A DNA stretch of 64,000 nt from Litchfieldia salsa (GCF_900104555.1 NZ_FNJU01000016.1:1-64000); one strand, 5' to 3'; numbered from the stretch's first letter, positions 6,476-16,230 are shown. Program-made: numbers and translations. The notes: generated by a model from the letters alone, not told the origin.

Positions 6476-8749
6476 ATGAATAATACTACACTTTTAGATG
6501 GGCTATTCAAACAATCCCAAGAAAAGGGAAAAGAATACCTTATATATCTTGATGTTGATCGATTAATTGCACCTTGCTATGACGCTGTATCACAAACACC
6601 TAAAAAGCCACGATATGGTGGATGGGAATCGACGGGTATTAGTGGACATTCAATTGGGCATTGGCTATCAGCTGCCGCGACGATGTATACAGTAACAGGT
6701 GATGAACGACTTAAAGAAAAAGTAGAATATGCGATAGATGAACTGGCACATGTTCAATCATTTGATGAAACAGGTTATGTTAGTGGATTTCCACGTGAGT
6801 GCTATGATAAAGCATTTTCTGGGGAATTTGAAGTTTCGAACTTTAGCCTAGGCGGTTCATGGGTACCTTGGTATAGTCACCACAAAATTTTTGCTGGCCT
6901 AATTGATGTATATCAACTACTTGGAAATCAAAAAGCATTGGACACAGTCATTAAATTGTCAGATTGGGCAGTTAACGGCTCTAAAAATATGACGGATGAA
7001 CAATTTCAGCGCATGTTAATTTGCGAACATGGTGGGATGAATGAAGCAATGGCAGACCTTTATCTCATTACTAATAATCGTTCTTATCTTGATCTAGCGA
7101 TTCGTTTTTGTCACAAAGCAGTCCTTGATCCACTTTCTAAGGGACAAGATGAATTAGAGGGTAAGCATGCTAATACACAAATTCCGAAAGTAGTAGGTGC
7201 TGCTAAATTATTTAATATTACTGGGGAACAGCACTATAGAGACACCGCTATCTATTTTTGGAACCGCGTAACAAATAATCGTTCTTATGTAATAGGGGGA
7301 AATAGTAAGGGTGAACATTTTGGTCCAGAAAACACTGAGGATTTAGGAATTACTACTACTGAAACGTGTAATACCTATAATATGTTGAAACTAACTGAAT
7401 TACTTTTTGCTTGGGAAAAGAAAGCTGAGTATATGGACTATTACGAGCGCGCTTTATATAACCATATTCTAGCTTCTCAAGATCCCGATACAGGAATGAA
7501 GACGTATTTTGTTTCAACCGAGCCTGGACATTTTAAAGTGTACTGCTCACATGATAATTCATTCTGGTGTTGTACAGGAACAGGAATGGAAAACCCTGCA
7601 CGTTACACTCGTAGTATTTTCACTCATGATGAGCAAAATTTATTCGTGAACTTATTTATCGCATCTACATTTTCAAGTGAGGATGACCAAATTATTATCA
7701 AACAAGAAACATCCTTTCCTGAGAGTAACACCTCAAAGTTAGTCTTAGAAAAAGCAAGTGAAGACCACTTTGATATCCACATTCGAATTCCTTACTGGGC
7801 TCAAGGAGATGTAACTGTTCTTGTGAATGGAAACACGATTCAAACAAGTAACCAAAACGGTTATTTAACAATTTCTAACCAATGGAATGCTGGTGATATG
7901 ATCGATATAACGCTCCCTATGGGCTTACATATCTACCAGTCAAAAGACGAAAAGAGTAAAGTCGCTTTCATGTATGGTCCTGTTGTACTAGCAGGTGCAT
8001 TAGGAAGAGAGCAATTTCCTGAAACTGATATATTAGATGATCACCAAACACTTAATAATCATCCATTAATTAATGTCCCAACGCTTGTTACAGAGAAAGA
8101 TCTCACTGAATGGTTAAAACCGGTTGAAGGGTCTCCTTTGACATTTCAAACAGAAGCAATTGGGCAACCAGGAAATGTATCTGTTACAATGATTCCTTTC
8201 TATGCTCTACATCATCAACGTTACACTTTATACTGGAATCTGATGAATGAAGAAGCTTACAAAGTGAAACTAGAACAAACAAGCACCGAAGTTGACCGAC
8301 TGAAGAAAATTACCATAGATTCACTTCAACCAAATGAACAACAGCCTGAGGTAGATCATGCTATTAAAATGGACAATTCAAACTCAGATTACTTCAATAT
8401 CGTAAGAACTGGATGGCGTGATGCTAGAGATGGTGGTTTCTTCAGCTATGAAATGAAAGTTGAGCCTGATAAGGAAATGTATTTAGTGGTCACTTATTTC
8501 GGCGGAGATCGCGAATTGTGGATTGATGGAAAAGCATATCCTCGAGACTTTGATATTTTGGTTGAGAATACTAACATAGCCCATCAATTTCTTGAAGGTA
8601 AAAACCCAGATACACTAATGGACATTGTCTATCCAATCCCTTATGAATTAACTAAAGACAAGGATAAGATAGAAGTAAAATTTGAATCGACTGAAGGCAA
8701 AATTGCAGGTGGGGTATACGGAGTAAAAATTGTAAACGAGCACGTCTAA
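6476..8749 (+). CDS. GH127 beta-L-arabinofuranosidase
   Basis: The product is a retaining exo-acting glycosidase that releases terminal beta-L-arabinofuranose. An (alpha/alpha)6 barrel holds the GH127 zinc and cysteine site: Glu296 and Cys298 (ETC) with the Cys365-Cys366 pair (FWCCTGTGMEN). By analogy with HypBA1, Cys365 is the nucleophile and Glu280 the acid/base. The C-terminal ~110 residues resemble a DUF6805-type beta domain. No signal peptide is present, so it acts in the cytosol on imported oligosaccharides. The ATG follows GAGGAG. It is convergent with the GH43 gene, with a shared terminator. 757 residues. Confidence 0.92.
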   Translation: MNNTTLLDGLFKQSQEKGKEYLIYLDVDRLIAPCYDAVSQTPKKPRYGGWESTGISGHSIGHWLSAAATMYTVTGDERLKEKVEYAIDELAHVQSFDETGYVSGFPRECYDKAFSGEFEVSNFSLGGSWVPWYSHHKIFAGLIDVYQLLGNQKALDTVIKLSDWAVNGSKNMTDEQFQRMLICEHGGMNEAMADLYLITNNRSYLDLAIRFCHKAVLDPLSKGQDELEGKHANTQIPKVVGAAKLFNITGEQHYRDTAIYFWNRVTNNRSYVIGGNSKGEHFGPENTEDLGITTTETCNTYNMLKLTELLFAWEKKAEYMDYYERALYNHILASQDPDTGMKTYFVSTEPGHFKVYCSHDNSFWCCTGTGMENPARYTRSIFTHDEQNLFVNLFIASTFSSEDDQIIIKQETSFPESNTSKLVLEKASEDHFDIHIRIPYWAQGDVTVLVNGNTIQTSNQNGYLTISNQWNAGDMIDITLPMGLHIYQSKDEKSKVAFMYGPVVLAGALGREQFPETDILDDHQTLNNHPLINVPTLVTEKDLTEWLKPVEGSPLTFQTEAIGQPGNVSVTMIPFYALHHQRYTLYWNLMNEEAYKVKLEQTSTEVDRLKKITIDSLQPNEQQPEVDHAIKMDNSNSDYFNIVRTGWRDARDGGFFSYEMKVEPDKEMYLVVTYFGGDRELWIDGKAYPRDFDILVENTNIAHQFLEGKNPDTLMDIVYPIPYELTKDKDKIEVKFESTEGKIAGGVYGVKIVNEHV

Positions 8750-8771
8750 CGAAGTGACTTATAGATAAATA

Positions 8772-8827
8772 TAAAAAAAGACGAGACACTTAAGGATCAA
8801 TCACACTTAAGCATTCTCGTCTTTTTC
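8772..8827. terminator. Bidirectional terminator between GH127 and GH43 genes
   Basis: Long stem: AAAAAGACGAGA and ACTTAAG pair with CTTAAG and TTCTCGTCTTTTT around a ~10-nt loop. A and T runs on both flanks allow it to end both convergent transcripts. Confidence 0.85.
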
Positions 8828-8829
8828 TT

Positions 8830-11391
8830 CTATTTTACCCCTGCTAAATCAGAAACCTGTTGAGGTGATAATGGCCCTTCATATACTTTCAATTCATCCA
8901 TTTGACCTTTATAAGGAATGTCCCAATAGTTAACTCCTAAGCTAAAGTTTGCATTAGTCGTAGTAAAGACATTAGAGAAGTTTGTACCTTCAAATTCAAC
9001 TGCACCATTCACATAAATAATAATTTTTCCGTTATCGACGGTTATTGCTAAATGCGTCCACTCATTCTGTGCAATCGTAAGGTCTGTTGTTGCATCATAC
9101 CAAGCACCACTATTATTAGACCAAACCATTGTTTTTCCATTCCAAGCATTTGGGACTAGACTGATCCAACTTGCGTCACTTCTAGCACCAAAAAAGGTTG
9201 TTGTATGAGTTGTTAATTGTTCTGGCTTTAACCAAAGTGAGACTGAGTATGAATTGCTTGAGATTAACCCATTTGGCAAACGTACTCCGGATTGGCCATC
9301 GAAAATAGCCGACTTACCAATCTGTCCCTCACCATAACTAATAGAACCACCTGTATTGTCGATTCTATTTCCTGTAACTGTTCCCTCACCAAATTGATTG
9401 TTAGAATCACTTAAATTATCTTCAAAAGCGTAATACGCAACTAGCCCATTTTCTTTATATGGTAAGATGGTAATATCAAAGGTTTTAGTTGCTGACACAT
9501 CACCCTTTGTGATCGTTGCAGTAAGTGTTGCTGATACACTGTCTGATCCGGGTTCTGGTCGAGTAATCTCACCCTTATTAGTGATGATATGATCATCAGA
9601 TGTTTCCCAAGTAATCAGTGAATGTCTTGTACCTTCAACTGGAAGTGCTAGATTCGCAATAACTTGACTAGTATCACCTAGAGTTAAATCGTTTTTCACA
9701 TCTTCTACAATTTCTTCATCAGTTTTTGTCAGAAGCTTGCTTCCCCAAACAGTCACACCTTCTTCCGACATCGCAGTAAATGTCATCACAGTACGCTCAG
9801 ATACCGGATCCCATTGACGGACAAAGACGCCATCGTACGTGTTACCATCAATCGTAATGATTGCACGGTTATGACTTTCTTTTTCCCATGTCCCCTGAAC
9901 ATCTCCTGTTACGAGTCCATCCTTTGTCAACGTAATGAAGACCGACTTTTCATAGGCACCAGAATAAGCCTTTCCATGATTAATAAATTTATAATCACCA
10001 ATTAAATCTTGTCTGTTCACTTTTTCGAGTGTTTCACCAGTATAACGGTATGGAGCAGCTACTGGCCATCCATCACTATTCATAAACATTTGATGTACAC
10101 GAACTTCATGCATTTCACCAGTTTCCTGGAAACGTGAGTGGAACACTAAGAAGTGCTCACCTGTTTCAGGATCGATATACGCCGAGTTATGACCAGGAGA
10201 CATATAGCCGACTCCAATACCTGTTCCTGGGTCTCCGACTTTTCGTTCAAACAGGAAGTTCCCCATTACTTTATTTCCGTAAGGCGTATGGTCTACATTT
10301 CCTGGTAATACTGCATCTTGACCTTTCGCATCTAAATATGGACCTTCAGGCGATGTTGATCTAAATAATCGCATATTGTAACCACCATCAACACCTAACC
10401 AGCCATAAGTTACATACAGATAATAATAACCAGTATTTTTATCATAGACGACATAAGGTCCTTCTCCAGATTTAGTGTATCCTCCTGCAATCTTCGTTCC
10501 GAAATAACGATCAATCATCCGACCATCAGCAGTTGTTCCATCTTCTCCAGGATAAATGGCCTCCCCTGTTGATTTATCGATTTCAAGTAAGAAGATTCCG
10601 CCTGACCATGAACCATAAGTCATCCATAACTTGCCGTCAGTGTCGTAAAACATATTGGCATCAATGGCATTAGGGTACATACTATTCTTAAATGAACCGT
10701 TATTATTAAACCAATTAGAATTAGGTCCTTCTAAGTCCCCATTCTCAATTAATTCTTTTATATTAGTATTATCCCATTTCTTGTTAACTTTACTATTGGC
10801 ATCGTAAGCTTCATCTCTAGTAAAACCAGAATAAACGATTGTCCCTCCATATTCATAGGGCCCTTCAATGTTTTGAGAGACCGCAAAGCCGATAGCTGAA
10901 CGAATATAAGTCGAAGATGCACTATAATAAGTCATGTATGCACCTTTTGTTCCATCATCATTTATATAGTCCTTATTCCAGAAAACATCTGGAGCCCAAA
11001 CAGCAAAGCCTCCCCTGCTATCTGAATCATTTTCCCCTGCCCATTCAAATGAACCGGCTAAGTTCTTTGATAAATCTCCATAGATTTTATTATTAGGAGT
11101 CGTATAACCATTTGTGAATGTCTCCCAATTAATTAAATCCTTCGATTTCGCAGCATCTATATGTGACCCGAACACATAATAAGTATCACCATCTTTTATA
11201 ATCGATGGGTCATGGACTGATGCATTTTGAAACTCAGGATTTTCACCTTGATAATCAAGATGTGGTTTATTACTATTTTCACTCGGCTGAGTAGATTGTT
11301 TATCATTACCTTTTGCTAATACAAAGCTTGGAATCATTAAAATGAGCATTAAAAATACAAGAGTGGATTTTTGAATCAAACGTCTATTCAT
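8830..11391 (-). CDS. Secreted multidomain GH43 arabinan endo-1,5-alpha-L-arabinosidase
   Basis: This likely extracellular arabinanase resembles B. subtilis AbnB. A signal peptide (about 1-26, ending VLA) precedes a GH43 five-bladed propeller (about 50-450) with catalytic Asp61 (HDPS), Asp244 (IDAN) and Glu310 (GEGPYVVYD), plus a calcium-site His401. A lipocalin-like barrel (455-555), an Ig-like domain (560-643) and a C-terminal LamG-like carbohydrate-binding domain (648-848) follow. The start is ATG 11391, 8 nt after AAGGAG; the open frame continues 94 codons upstream without a plausible start. 853 residues. Part of the arabinan island. Confidence 0.9.
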   Translation of the reverse strand: MNRRLIQKSTLVFLMLILMIPSFVLAKGNDKQSTQPSENSNKPHLDYQGENPEFQNASVHDPSIIKDGDTYYVFGSHIDAAKSKDLINWETFTNGYTTPNNKIYGDLSKNLAGSFEWAGENDSDSRGGFAVWAPDVFWNKDYINDDGTKGAYMTYYSASSTYIRSAIGFAVSQNIEGPYEYGGTIVYSGFTRDEAYDANSKVNKKWDNTNIKELIENGDLEGPNSNWFNNNGSFKNSMYPNAIDANMFYDTDGKLWMTYGSWSGGIFLLEIDKSTGEAIYPGEDGTTADGRMIDRYFGTKIAGGYTKSGEGPYVVYDKNTGYYYLYVTYGWLGVDGGYNMRLFRSTSPEGPYLDAKGQDAVLPGNVDHTPYGNKVMGNFLFERKVGDPGTGIGVGYMSPGHNSAYIDPETGEHFLVFHSRFQETGEMHEVRVHQMFMNSDGWPVAAPYRYTGETLEKVNRQDLIGDYKFINHGKAYSGAYEKSVFITLTKDGLVTGDVQGTWEKESHNRAIITIDGNTYDGVFVRQWDPVSERTVMTFTAMSEEGVTVWGSKLLTKTDEEIVEDVKNDLTLGDTSQVIANLALPVEGTRHSLITWETSDDHIITNKGEITRPEPGSDSVSATLTATITKGDVSATKTFDITILPYKENGLVAYYAFEDNLSDSNNQFGEGTVTGNRIDNTGGSISYGEGQIGKSAIFDGQSGVRLPNGLISSNSYSVSLWLKPEQLTTHTTTFFGARSDASWISLVPNAWNGKTMVWSNNSGAWYDATTDLTIAQNEWTHLAITVDNGKIIIYVNGAVEFEGTNFSNVFTTTNANFSLGVNYWDIPYKGQMDELKVYEGPLSPQQVSDLAGVK

Positions 11392-11417
11392 TTGACATCT
11401 CCTTTTCACTACATAGT

Positions 11418-11432
11418 TTGTAAGCGTATCCA
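11418..11432 (+). promoter_or_regulatory. cre-like site (catabolite repression), proximal
   Basis: TTGTAAGCGTATCCA matches the CcpA consensus WTGNAARCGNWWWCA at 14 of 15 positions. It lies 27 nt upstream of the GH43 start codon, inside the presumed leader. Confidence 0.6.
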
Positions 11433-11632
11433 TTTTTTTACTCTCTAACAGATCTACCCTTAATTTTCTGTAAGTAATAGATAATAGTGATGTTTTGAAT
11501 ATGTACTCTAGAGTAAAAAATGGATAATAAATGAATAATGTTGTTTCATCTGAGGTAAGTTGTTGTAGGCCTTTATTAAATCTACTTGATGTTAATAGCT
11601 TTACGATACCTCCTTTATAGGAATACTTTGAG

Positions 11633-11647
11633 AGAAACCGCTTACAA
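11633..11647 (-). promoter_or_regulatory. cre-like site (catabolite repression), distal
   Basis: On the minus strand, TTGTAAGCGGTTTCT matches the CcpA consensus at 14 of 15 positions. It sits just downstream of the candidate GH43 promoter, a position suited to blocking early elongation or initiation. Confidence 0.55.
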
Positions 11648-11681
11648 AGTTGTAAAATTGTTAACGGATTCACCTATATAT

Positions 11682-11710
11682 TAATAATACTATGTAGTAT
11701 ATTCTTGCAA
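11682..11710 (-). promoter_or_regulatory. Candidate promoter/operator of the GH43 gene
   Basis: A -35-like TTGCAA (11705-11710) precedes AT-rich -10-like sequence near 11684-11690. The spacer contains a perfect palindrome ATACTATGTAGTAT (11687-11700), a likely operator. The -10 assignment is uncertain. The rest of the 11392-11886 gap holds only the two cre-like sites, an in-frame open stretch and the rpsI terminator. Confidence 0.35.
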
Positions 11711-11840
11711 AATAGCACAATATACTTATTTTACATTTAAAGCTATAGCACTTTTCTCCCTAATTTCTACAATTCTTTTAACAGGGCATTTCTTTGGAAG
11801 ATAACAAACAATCTTTTAGAAGAGTCTTTTATTATTAAGC

Positions 11841-11869
11841 ATAAAAAACCCCCAACCATAGGTTGAGAG
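11841..11869 (-). terminator. Terminator of rplM-rpsI
   Basis: On the minus strand, CTCAACC pairs with GGTTGGG around a 3-nt loop and is followed by six T. It lies just after the rpsI stop and marks the border between the core cluster and the arabinan island. Confidence 0.8.
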
Positions 11870-11886
11870 TCTTGGAAACGTAAAGA

Positions 11887-12279
11887 TTAACGTTTTGAGA
11901 ACTGAGGTGCACGACGAGCGCCTTTAAGTCCGTATTTTTTACGTTCTTTCATACGAGCGTCACGAGTTAATAGACCAGCGCGCTTTAAAGTTCCACGGAA
12001 TTCTGGATCAGCTTGAAGTAACGCACGAGCGATACCGTGACGAATTGCACCAGCTTGACCAGTGTATCCACCACCATTTACATTTACAAGAACATTGTAG
12101 TTTCCTACAGTTTCAGTAGCAGCAAGTGGTTGTTTAACTACTTCTCTTAAAGCTTCGAATGGGATATATTCTGAGATGTCACGACCGTTGATGATGATGC
12201 TTCCGTCGCCAGGAACTAAGCGTACACGTGCAACAGAGCTCTTACGACGACCAGTGCCATAATATTGTACCTGTGCCAA
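11887..12279 (-). CDS. rpsI: 30S ribosomal protein S9
   Basis: S9 is a small-subunit head protein whose C-terminal tail (PQFSKR) reaches the P-site tRNA. The 130 residues begin with the family signature [16 protein letters not shown]. The start is TTG at 12279, after AGGAGG; no ATG is available at that spot. It is the second gene of the rplM-rpsI unit, 23 nt after rplM. Confidence 0.97.
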   Translation of the reverse strand: MAQVQYYGTGRRKSSVARVRLVPGDGSIIINGRDISEYIPFEALREVVKQPLAATETVGNYNVLVNVNGGGYTGQAGAIRHGIARALLQADPEFRGTLKRAGLLTRDARMKERKKYGLKGARRAPQFSKR

Positions 12280-12302
12280 ATTAAATTACCTCCTCTTATT
12301 AA

Positions 12303-12740
12303 TTAACCGCGAAGTTCGTAAACTTCAGGTTGTTGTGCTTGATGTGGATGTTCAGCTCCAACATATACATGAAGCTTTTTGATCATTTGACGACCAAGAG
12401 AACCTTTTGGTAACATGCCTTTGATAGCAAGCTCTAACATTTTCTCTGAGTAGTTTGTACGCATTTCTAAAGCCGTTCTTTGCTTCAATCCACCAGGGAA
12501 TTGGCTGTGACGGTAGTAGATTTTATCAGTTAGTTTTTTACCAGTTAATTCGATTTTCTCAGCATTGATGATGATAACATAATCACCAGTGTCAACATTT
12601 GGTGTGAAAGTTGGCTTGTGTTTACCACGTAATACAGAAGCAACTTCACTTGCAAGACGACCTAAAGTTTTACCTTCAGCGTCTACAACGTACCATTTAC
12701 GCTCTATGTTATTAGCTTTCGCCATAAACGTTGTACGCAT
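12303..12740 (-). CDS. rplM: 50S ribosomal protein L13
   Basis: L13 is an early-assembling 50S protein. The 145 residues open with [16 protein letters not shown] and contain the signature for the L13 core ([16 protein letters not shown]). The ATG at 12740 follows a GGAGGG site. It heads the rplM-rpsI unit behind its own promoter and a structured leader resembling the Rfam L13 leader, which suggests autogenous control. Confidence 0.97.
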   Translation of the reverse strand: MRTTFMAKANNIERKWYVVDAEGKTLGRLASEVASVLRGKHKPTFTPNVDTGDYVIIINAEKIELTGKKLTDKIYYRHSQFPGGLKQRTALEMRTNYSEKMLELAIKGMLPKGSLGRQMIKKLHVYVGAEHPHQAQQPEVYELRG

Positions 12741-12764
12741 GTGTTTCCCTCCTAATAAGTAAAA

Positions 12765-12844
12765 AATACTTGGTTTATTTTATTCTAACACGATTAAAGA
12801 CTTTCCGGGGCTTTATCGTGGGGTTAAAATACCATACCTATGAT
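12765..12844 (-). promoter_or_regulatory. L13-type ribosomal protein leader
   Basis: The 5' leader of rplM contains CCCCACGATAAAGCCCCGG followed by AAAGTCTTTAATCGTG. CACGAT pairs with ATCGTG and the central arms pair as in the L13 leader described for Firmicutes. I infer an L13-binding autoregulatory structure. Confidence 0.6.
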
Positions 12845-12873
12845 ATGATATAACTTTGTTACTACAATGTCAA
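12845..12873 (-). promoter_or_regulatory. Sigma-A promoter of rplM-rpsI
   Basis: TTGACA (12868-12873) and TATCAT (12845-12850) are 17 nt apart on the minus strand. Initiation would fall near 12838, just before the leader. Confidence 0.75.
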
Positions 12874-12891
12874 GGAAATGTTACACCAGGA

Positions 12892-13632
12892 TTAGTTGTC
12901 ATATGATACTTTCCATAAATATAGTCCATGACCAGGTGCTGTCTTTCCTGAAAGGGTGCGATCCTGCTTCTCAAGTATAGTCTGAATCTCCTGCGGCTGT
13001 GTCTTGCCTTGTCCGACTTCCAGAAGCGTGCCTACAAGAATTCGAACCATATTATATAAAAAGCCATTTCCGACGAAACGAAAAATCAATTCATCATCTT
13101 TTTCTATTAGTTCTACATGATACAACGTTCTTATCTTATCTTTTACTTCTGTCTTTGCTGAACAGAAGCTAGTAAAATCATGTGTTCCGATTAATAGGTT
13201 CATTGCTTCCTGTATTTTAAGAAGATCAAGAGGGTATGGATAATGATATGAATAATGTCTTTTAAAAACATCTCTACCAGGAGTACGCGATACTTTATAG
13301 CGGTATTCTTTTTTAATCACATCAAACCTCGCATGAAACTCATTACTAACCTCTTCTACTCTCTGTACAACTATATCTGTGGGTAACAGTGCATTTAGTG
13401 CCTTTTCCCACTTCAAAACAGGAATGTTTAATGACGTGTCAAAGTGAATAACCTGACCTACTGCATGTACCTTCGCATCGGTCCTCCCTGACCCCACAAC
13501 AAGAACCGGTTTTTTATGCATGTGGGTTAATGTAGCCTCTAATGTTTCTTGAACAGAACGTTGATTTGGCTGTATCTGATAGCCATGAAAGTTTGTCCCA
13601 TCATACGATATGGTACATTTTAATCGTTTCAT
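12892..13632 (-). CDS. truA: tRNA pseudouridine(38-40) synthase TruA
   Basis: TruA isomerises uridines 38-40 in the anticodon arm of many tRNAs. The catalytic Asp lies in the motif [10 protein letters not shown] (about residues 52-61). The start ATG 13632 follows GGAGC with good spacing; in-frame sequence upstream reads into ecfT and is not translated from a good site. It begins 14 nt after the ecfT stop, so it is probably cotranscribed with the ECF module. 246 residues. Confidence 0.95.
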   Translation of the reverse strand: MKRLKCTISYDGTNFHGYQIQPNQRSVQETLEATLTHMHKKPVLVVGSGRTDAKVHAVGQVIHFDTSLNIPVLKWEKALNALLPTDIVVQRVEEVSNEFHARFDVIKKEYRYKVSRTPGRDVFKRHYSYHYPYPLDLLKIQEAMNLLIGTHDFTSFCSAKTEVKDKIRTLYHVELIEKDDELIFRFVGNGFLYNMVRILVGTLLEVGQGKTQPQEIQTILEKQDRTLSGKTAPGHGLYLWKVSYDN

Positions 13633-13646
13633 ATTGTTAGCTCCAT

Positions 13647-14441
13647 TTATGTTCTTAGAATGAAGAGTCCTATTGTAACGAGAACAAGGAAGAGTAGCAT
13701 CATGGAGTCTATCCATTTCCATCTTAATACTCTTAACTTAGTTCGTCCTTCCCCTCCACGATATCCACGTGCCTCCATCGCAGTAGCCAGCTCCTCAGCC
13801 CTTTTAAAGGCACTTATGAATAATGGGATCAATAGAGGAATAATCGCGTTAATTCGATCCTTGATAGGGCCTGATCTAAAATCCATTCCTCTAGCAGTTT
13901 GAGCTTTTACAATTTTCTCTGTCTCTTGCATGAGTGTCGGTATAAACCTTAATGAAATGGACATCATCAATGATAACTCATGGACAGGGAAATTAAATTT
14001 CTTCAATGGATGCAATAGGCTCTCCATTCCGTCTGTAACCTCAATCGGGGTTGTCGTTAATGTTAACAGTGTGGTCATCAATACAAGAAATAATAACCTA
14101 AGAGAAATATATATACCTTGTATGATTCCACCTTCATAAATTTCTAAAGTGCCAAAGCTATATAATAGGTCACCCTCTTTTGTCATGAATAAATGAATCA
14201 AAAATGTGAACGCAACCACTAATAGAATCGGTTTTAATCCTGTTAAAATATAATATAGGGGAATTTTTGTAAGAACGATATTTAATAAAATAAAAAAGCT
14301 TAAAAGAGCATATGAATATGGATTATTTGCTAAAAACACAACAAATACGAAGAGAGATACAATTATTAATTTGGATCTTGGATCCATTTGATGAATAATT
14401 GATTTTCCTGGAACATATCTTCCGATAATTAATCCTTGCAT
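13647..14441 (-). CDS. ecfT: ECF transporter transmembrane subunit EcfT
   Basis: EcfT is the membrane T-component shared by energy-coupling factor vitamin and metal importers. About five to six membrane spans are visible, with two cytoplasmic Ala-Arg-Gly coupling motifs (QTARGMDFR near 178 and MEARGYRGG near 222) that contact the two ATPases. The frame overlaps the 3' end of ecfA2 by 13 nt. 264 residues. Substrate-binding S-components are encoded elsewhere. Confidence 0.96.
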   Translation of the reverse strand: MQGLIIGRYVPGKSIIHQMDPRSKLIIVSLFVFVVFLANNPYSYALLSFFILLNIVLTKIPLYYILTGLKPILLVVAFTFLIHLFMTKEGDLLYSFGTLEIYEGGIIQGIYISLRLLFLVLMTTLLTLTTTPIEVTDGMESLLHPLKKFNFPVHELSLMMSISLRFIPTLMQETEKIVKAQTARGMDFRSGPIKDRINAIIPLLIPLFISAFKRAEELATAMEARGYRGGEGRTKLRVLRWKWIDSMMLLFLVLVTIGLFILRT

Positions 14442-15310
14442 AATGGTTTTTCACTCTTTCTTATTCTCTCGTTAACCTGTTTAACAAGCTCCTCCATCGT
14501 TAAGCATGTAGCTGGAATCGTCATATTAAATCGTTTTTCTAACTTATGCTTAAATCTGACTGTCTCAGGAACATCCAATCCTAAACGGTGTAGAGCTTCT
14601 GGATCTGAGAAAATGGTTTCTACTGTTCCCTTTTTAAAAATTGTCCCCTTATCCATCACAATAATTTCGTCTGCATACTTTGCTGCATCCTCCATACTAT
14701 GTGTAACAAGTATGGTTGTAAGGTTCTTTTCATTGTGTAGATTAAAAAACATATCCATGATTTCTTTTCGACCTCGAGGATCCAAACCAGCAGTCGGTTC
14801 ATCTAATACAATGATTTCTGGATTCATTGCAAGAATTCCCGCAATCGCCACTCTCCTCATTTGACCACCGCTTAGGTCAAAGGGTGAACGTGTTAAGTAA
14901 TCCTCTGATAATCCTACTAGTCTAATGGCTTCCCTTGCTCTTTGCTTACTCTGTTCTAAAGATACCCCAAAATTCAAAGGCCCGTAGCATATATCTTTTT
15001 CAATTGTTTCTTCAAATAATTGATGCTCTGGAAATTGAAAGACAATGCCTACCTTTTTCCGGAGAGATTTTAAATCTTTCTCCTTTTTATGGGATGTGAT
15101 TGTACGATCTCCAATCTCCATCTTCCCTGAAGTTGGTTTTAATAAACCATTAAGGTGCTGAATAATGGTAGACTTGCCTGACCCAGTATGACCTATAATC
15201 GCAATAAATGAGCCAGATTTTATCGATGTATTGATATCATATAATGCCCGACGTTCAAAAGGAGTACGGACTTGATATCGATATTCTAATTCTTCAAACC
15301 TAATGTCCAT
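14429..15310 (-). CDS. ecfA2: ECF transporter ATP-binding subunit EcfA2
   Basis: EcfA2 is the second ATPase of the ECF module. Walker A GHTGSGKST (about 39-47), the Q-loop, the ABC signature LSGGQMRRV and Walker B IIVLDEPTAGLD are intact. It overlaps ecfA1 by 25 nt and ecfT by 13 nt, indicating coupled translation. 293 residues. Confidence 0.96.
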   Translation of the reverse strand: MDIRFEELEYRYQVRTPFERRALYDINTSIKSGSFIAIIGHTGSGKSTIIQHLNGLLKPTSGKMEIGDRTITSHKKEKDLKSLRKKVGIVFQFPEHQLFEETIEKDICYGPLNFGVSLEQSKQRAREAIRLVGLSEDYLTRSPFDLSGGQMRRVAIAGILAMNPEIIVLDEPTAGLDPRGRKEIMDMFFNLHNEKNLTTILVTHSMEDAAKYADEIIVMDKGTIFKKGTVETIFSDPEALHRLGLDVPETVRFKHKLEKRFNMTIPATCLTMEELVKQVNERIRKSEKPLCKD

Positions 15311-16128
15311 AATTCTTCAATTAACTCCTCTTCAGTCACATGATTTTTAGAAAGTGAAATTCCCTTTTTAGCCAACTCTTTTGATAACTTCACAGGAAAA
15401 GGGATGTCTAAACCAATCGAGACTAATTCTTCGTCCAGCTTAAATATTTCACGTGGTGTACCTTCAGCAAAAATGACGCCCTCTTTCATAACAATCATCC
15501 GATCTGCTCGAGCAGCCTCTTCAAGATCGTGGGTAATCGATAAAACTGTAAGATTAAGATCTTTTTTAAGCTTCCAAATTGTTTCTATTACTTCTTCTCT
15601 CCCTTTAGGATCTAACATTGAAGTTGCTTCATCAAGAATGATTAATTGAGGATGTAGGGCAATCACCCCTGCGATAGCGACCCTTTGTTTTTGTCCACCA
15701 GATAGTTGATGAGGCTCAGACTCAAGATAGTCTTCCATCTTCACTTGCTTAACAGCAAACTCAATTCTCTTTAGCATTTCATCACGATGTATACCATTAT
15801 TCTCAAGTCCAAAAGCGATATCATCATTGACTGTTGAACCTACGAATTGATTATCTGGATTTTGAAAAACCATTCCTACCTTTTTACGTATATCCCATAT
15901 TGTATCTTCGTTAAGGTCGAATTCACGGAATGATACTTTACCCTTTGAGGGAAATAGAATACCAGTTAATATTTTAGCAAGTGTGGATTTACCTGAACCA
16001 TTATGACCAACAATAGCTAACCATTCACCATTACGTACAGAAAATGAAACATCCTTTAATACATCATTGCTTTCCTCATTATATTTAAAGGAAACATAGT
16101 TCACCTGGAGTATATCCTTATCTACCAT
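15286..16128 (-). CDS. ecfA1: ECF transporter ATP-binding subunit EcfA1
   Basis: EcfA1 is the first ATPase of the ECF module. Walker A GHNGSGKST, signature LSGGQKQRV and Walker B LIILDEATSMLD are present. I chose ATG 16128, 4-5 nt after GGGAGGG; the upstream ATG at 16155 has no ribosome site and would place that site within the gene. The unit follows the alpha operon and its terminator. About 280 residues. Confidence 0.95.
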   Translation of the reverse strand: MVDKDILQVNYVSFKYNEESNDVLKDVSFSVRNGEWLAIVGHNGSGKSTLAKILTGILFPSKGKVSFREFDLNEDTIWDIRKKVGMVFQNPDNQFVGSTVNDDIAFGLENNGIHRDEMLKRIEFAVKQVKMEDYLESEPHQLSGGQKQRVAIAGVIALHPQLIILDEATSMLDPKGREEVIETIWKLKKDLNLTVLSITHDLEEAARADRMIVMKEGVIFAEGTPREIFKLDEELVSIGLDIPFPVKLSKELAKKGISLSKNHVTEEELIEELWTLGLKN

Positions 16129-16230
16129 TTTACCCTCCCAAGATCTAAAAGCCATATAGTAATAGAATCAATTATATATGAAACATTATGCTTTTAAAAA
16201 CAAGTCGTTATGTATAGCGCTATTTTTTTG

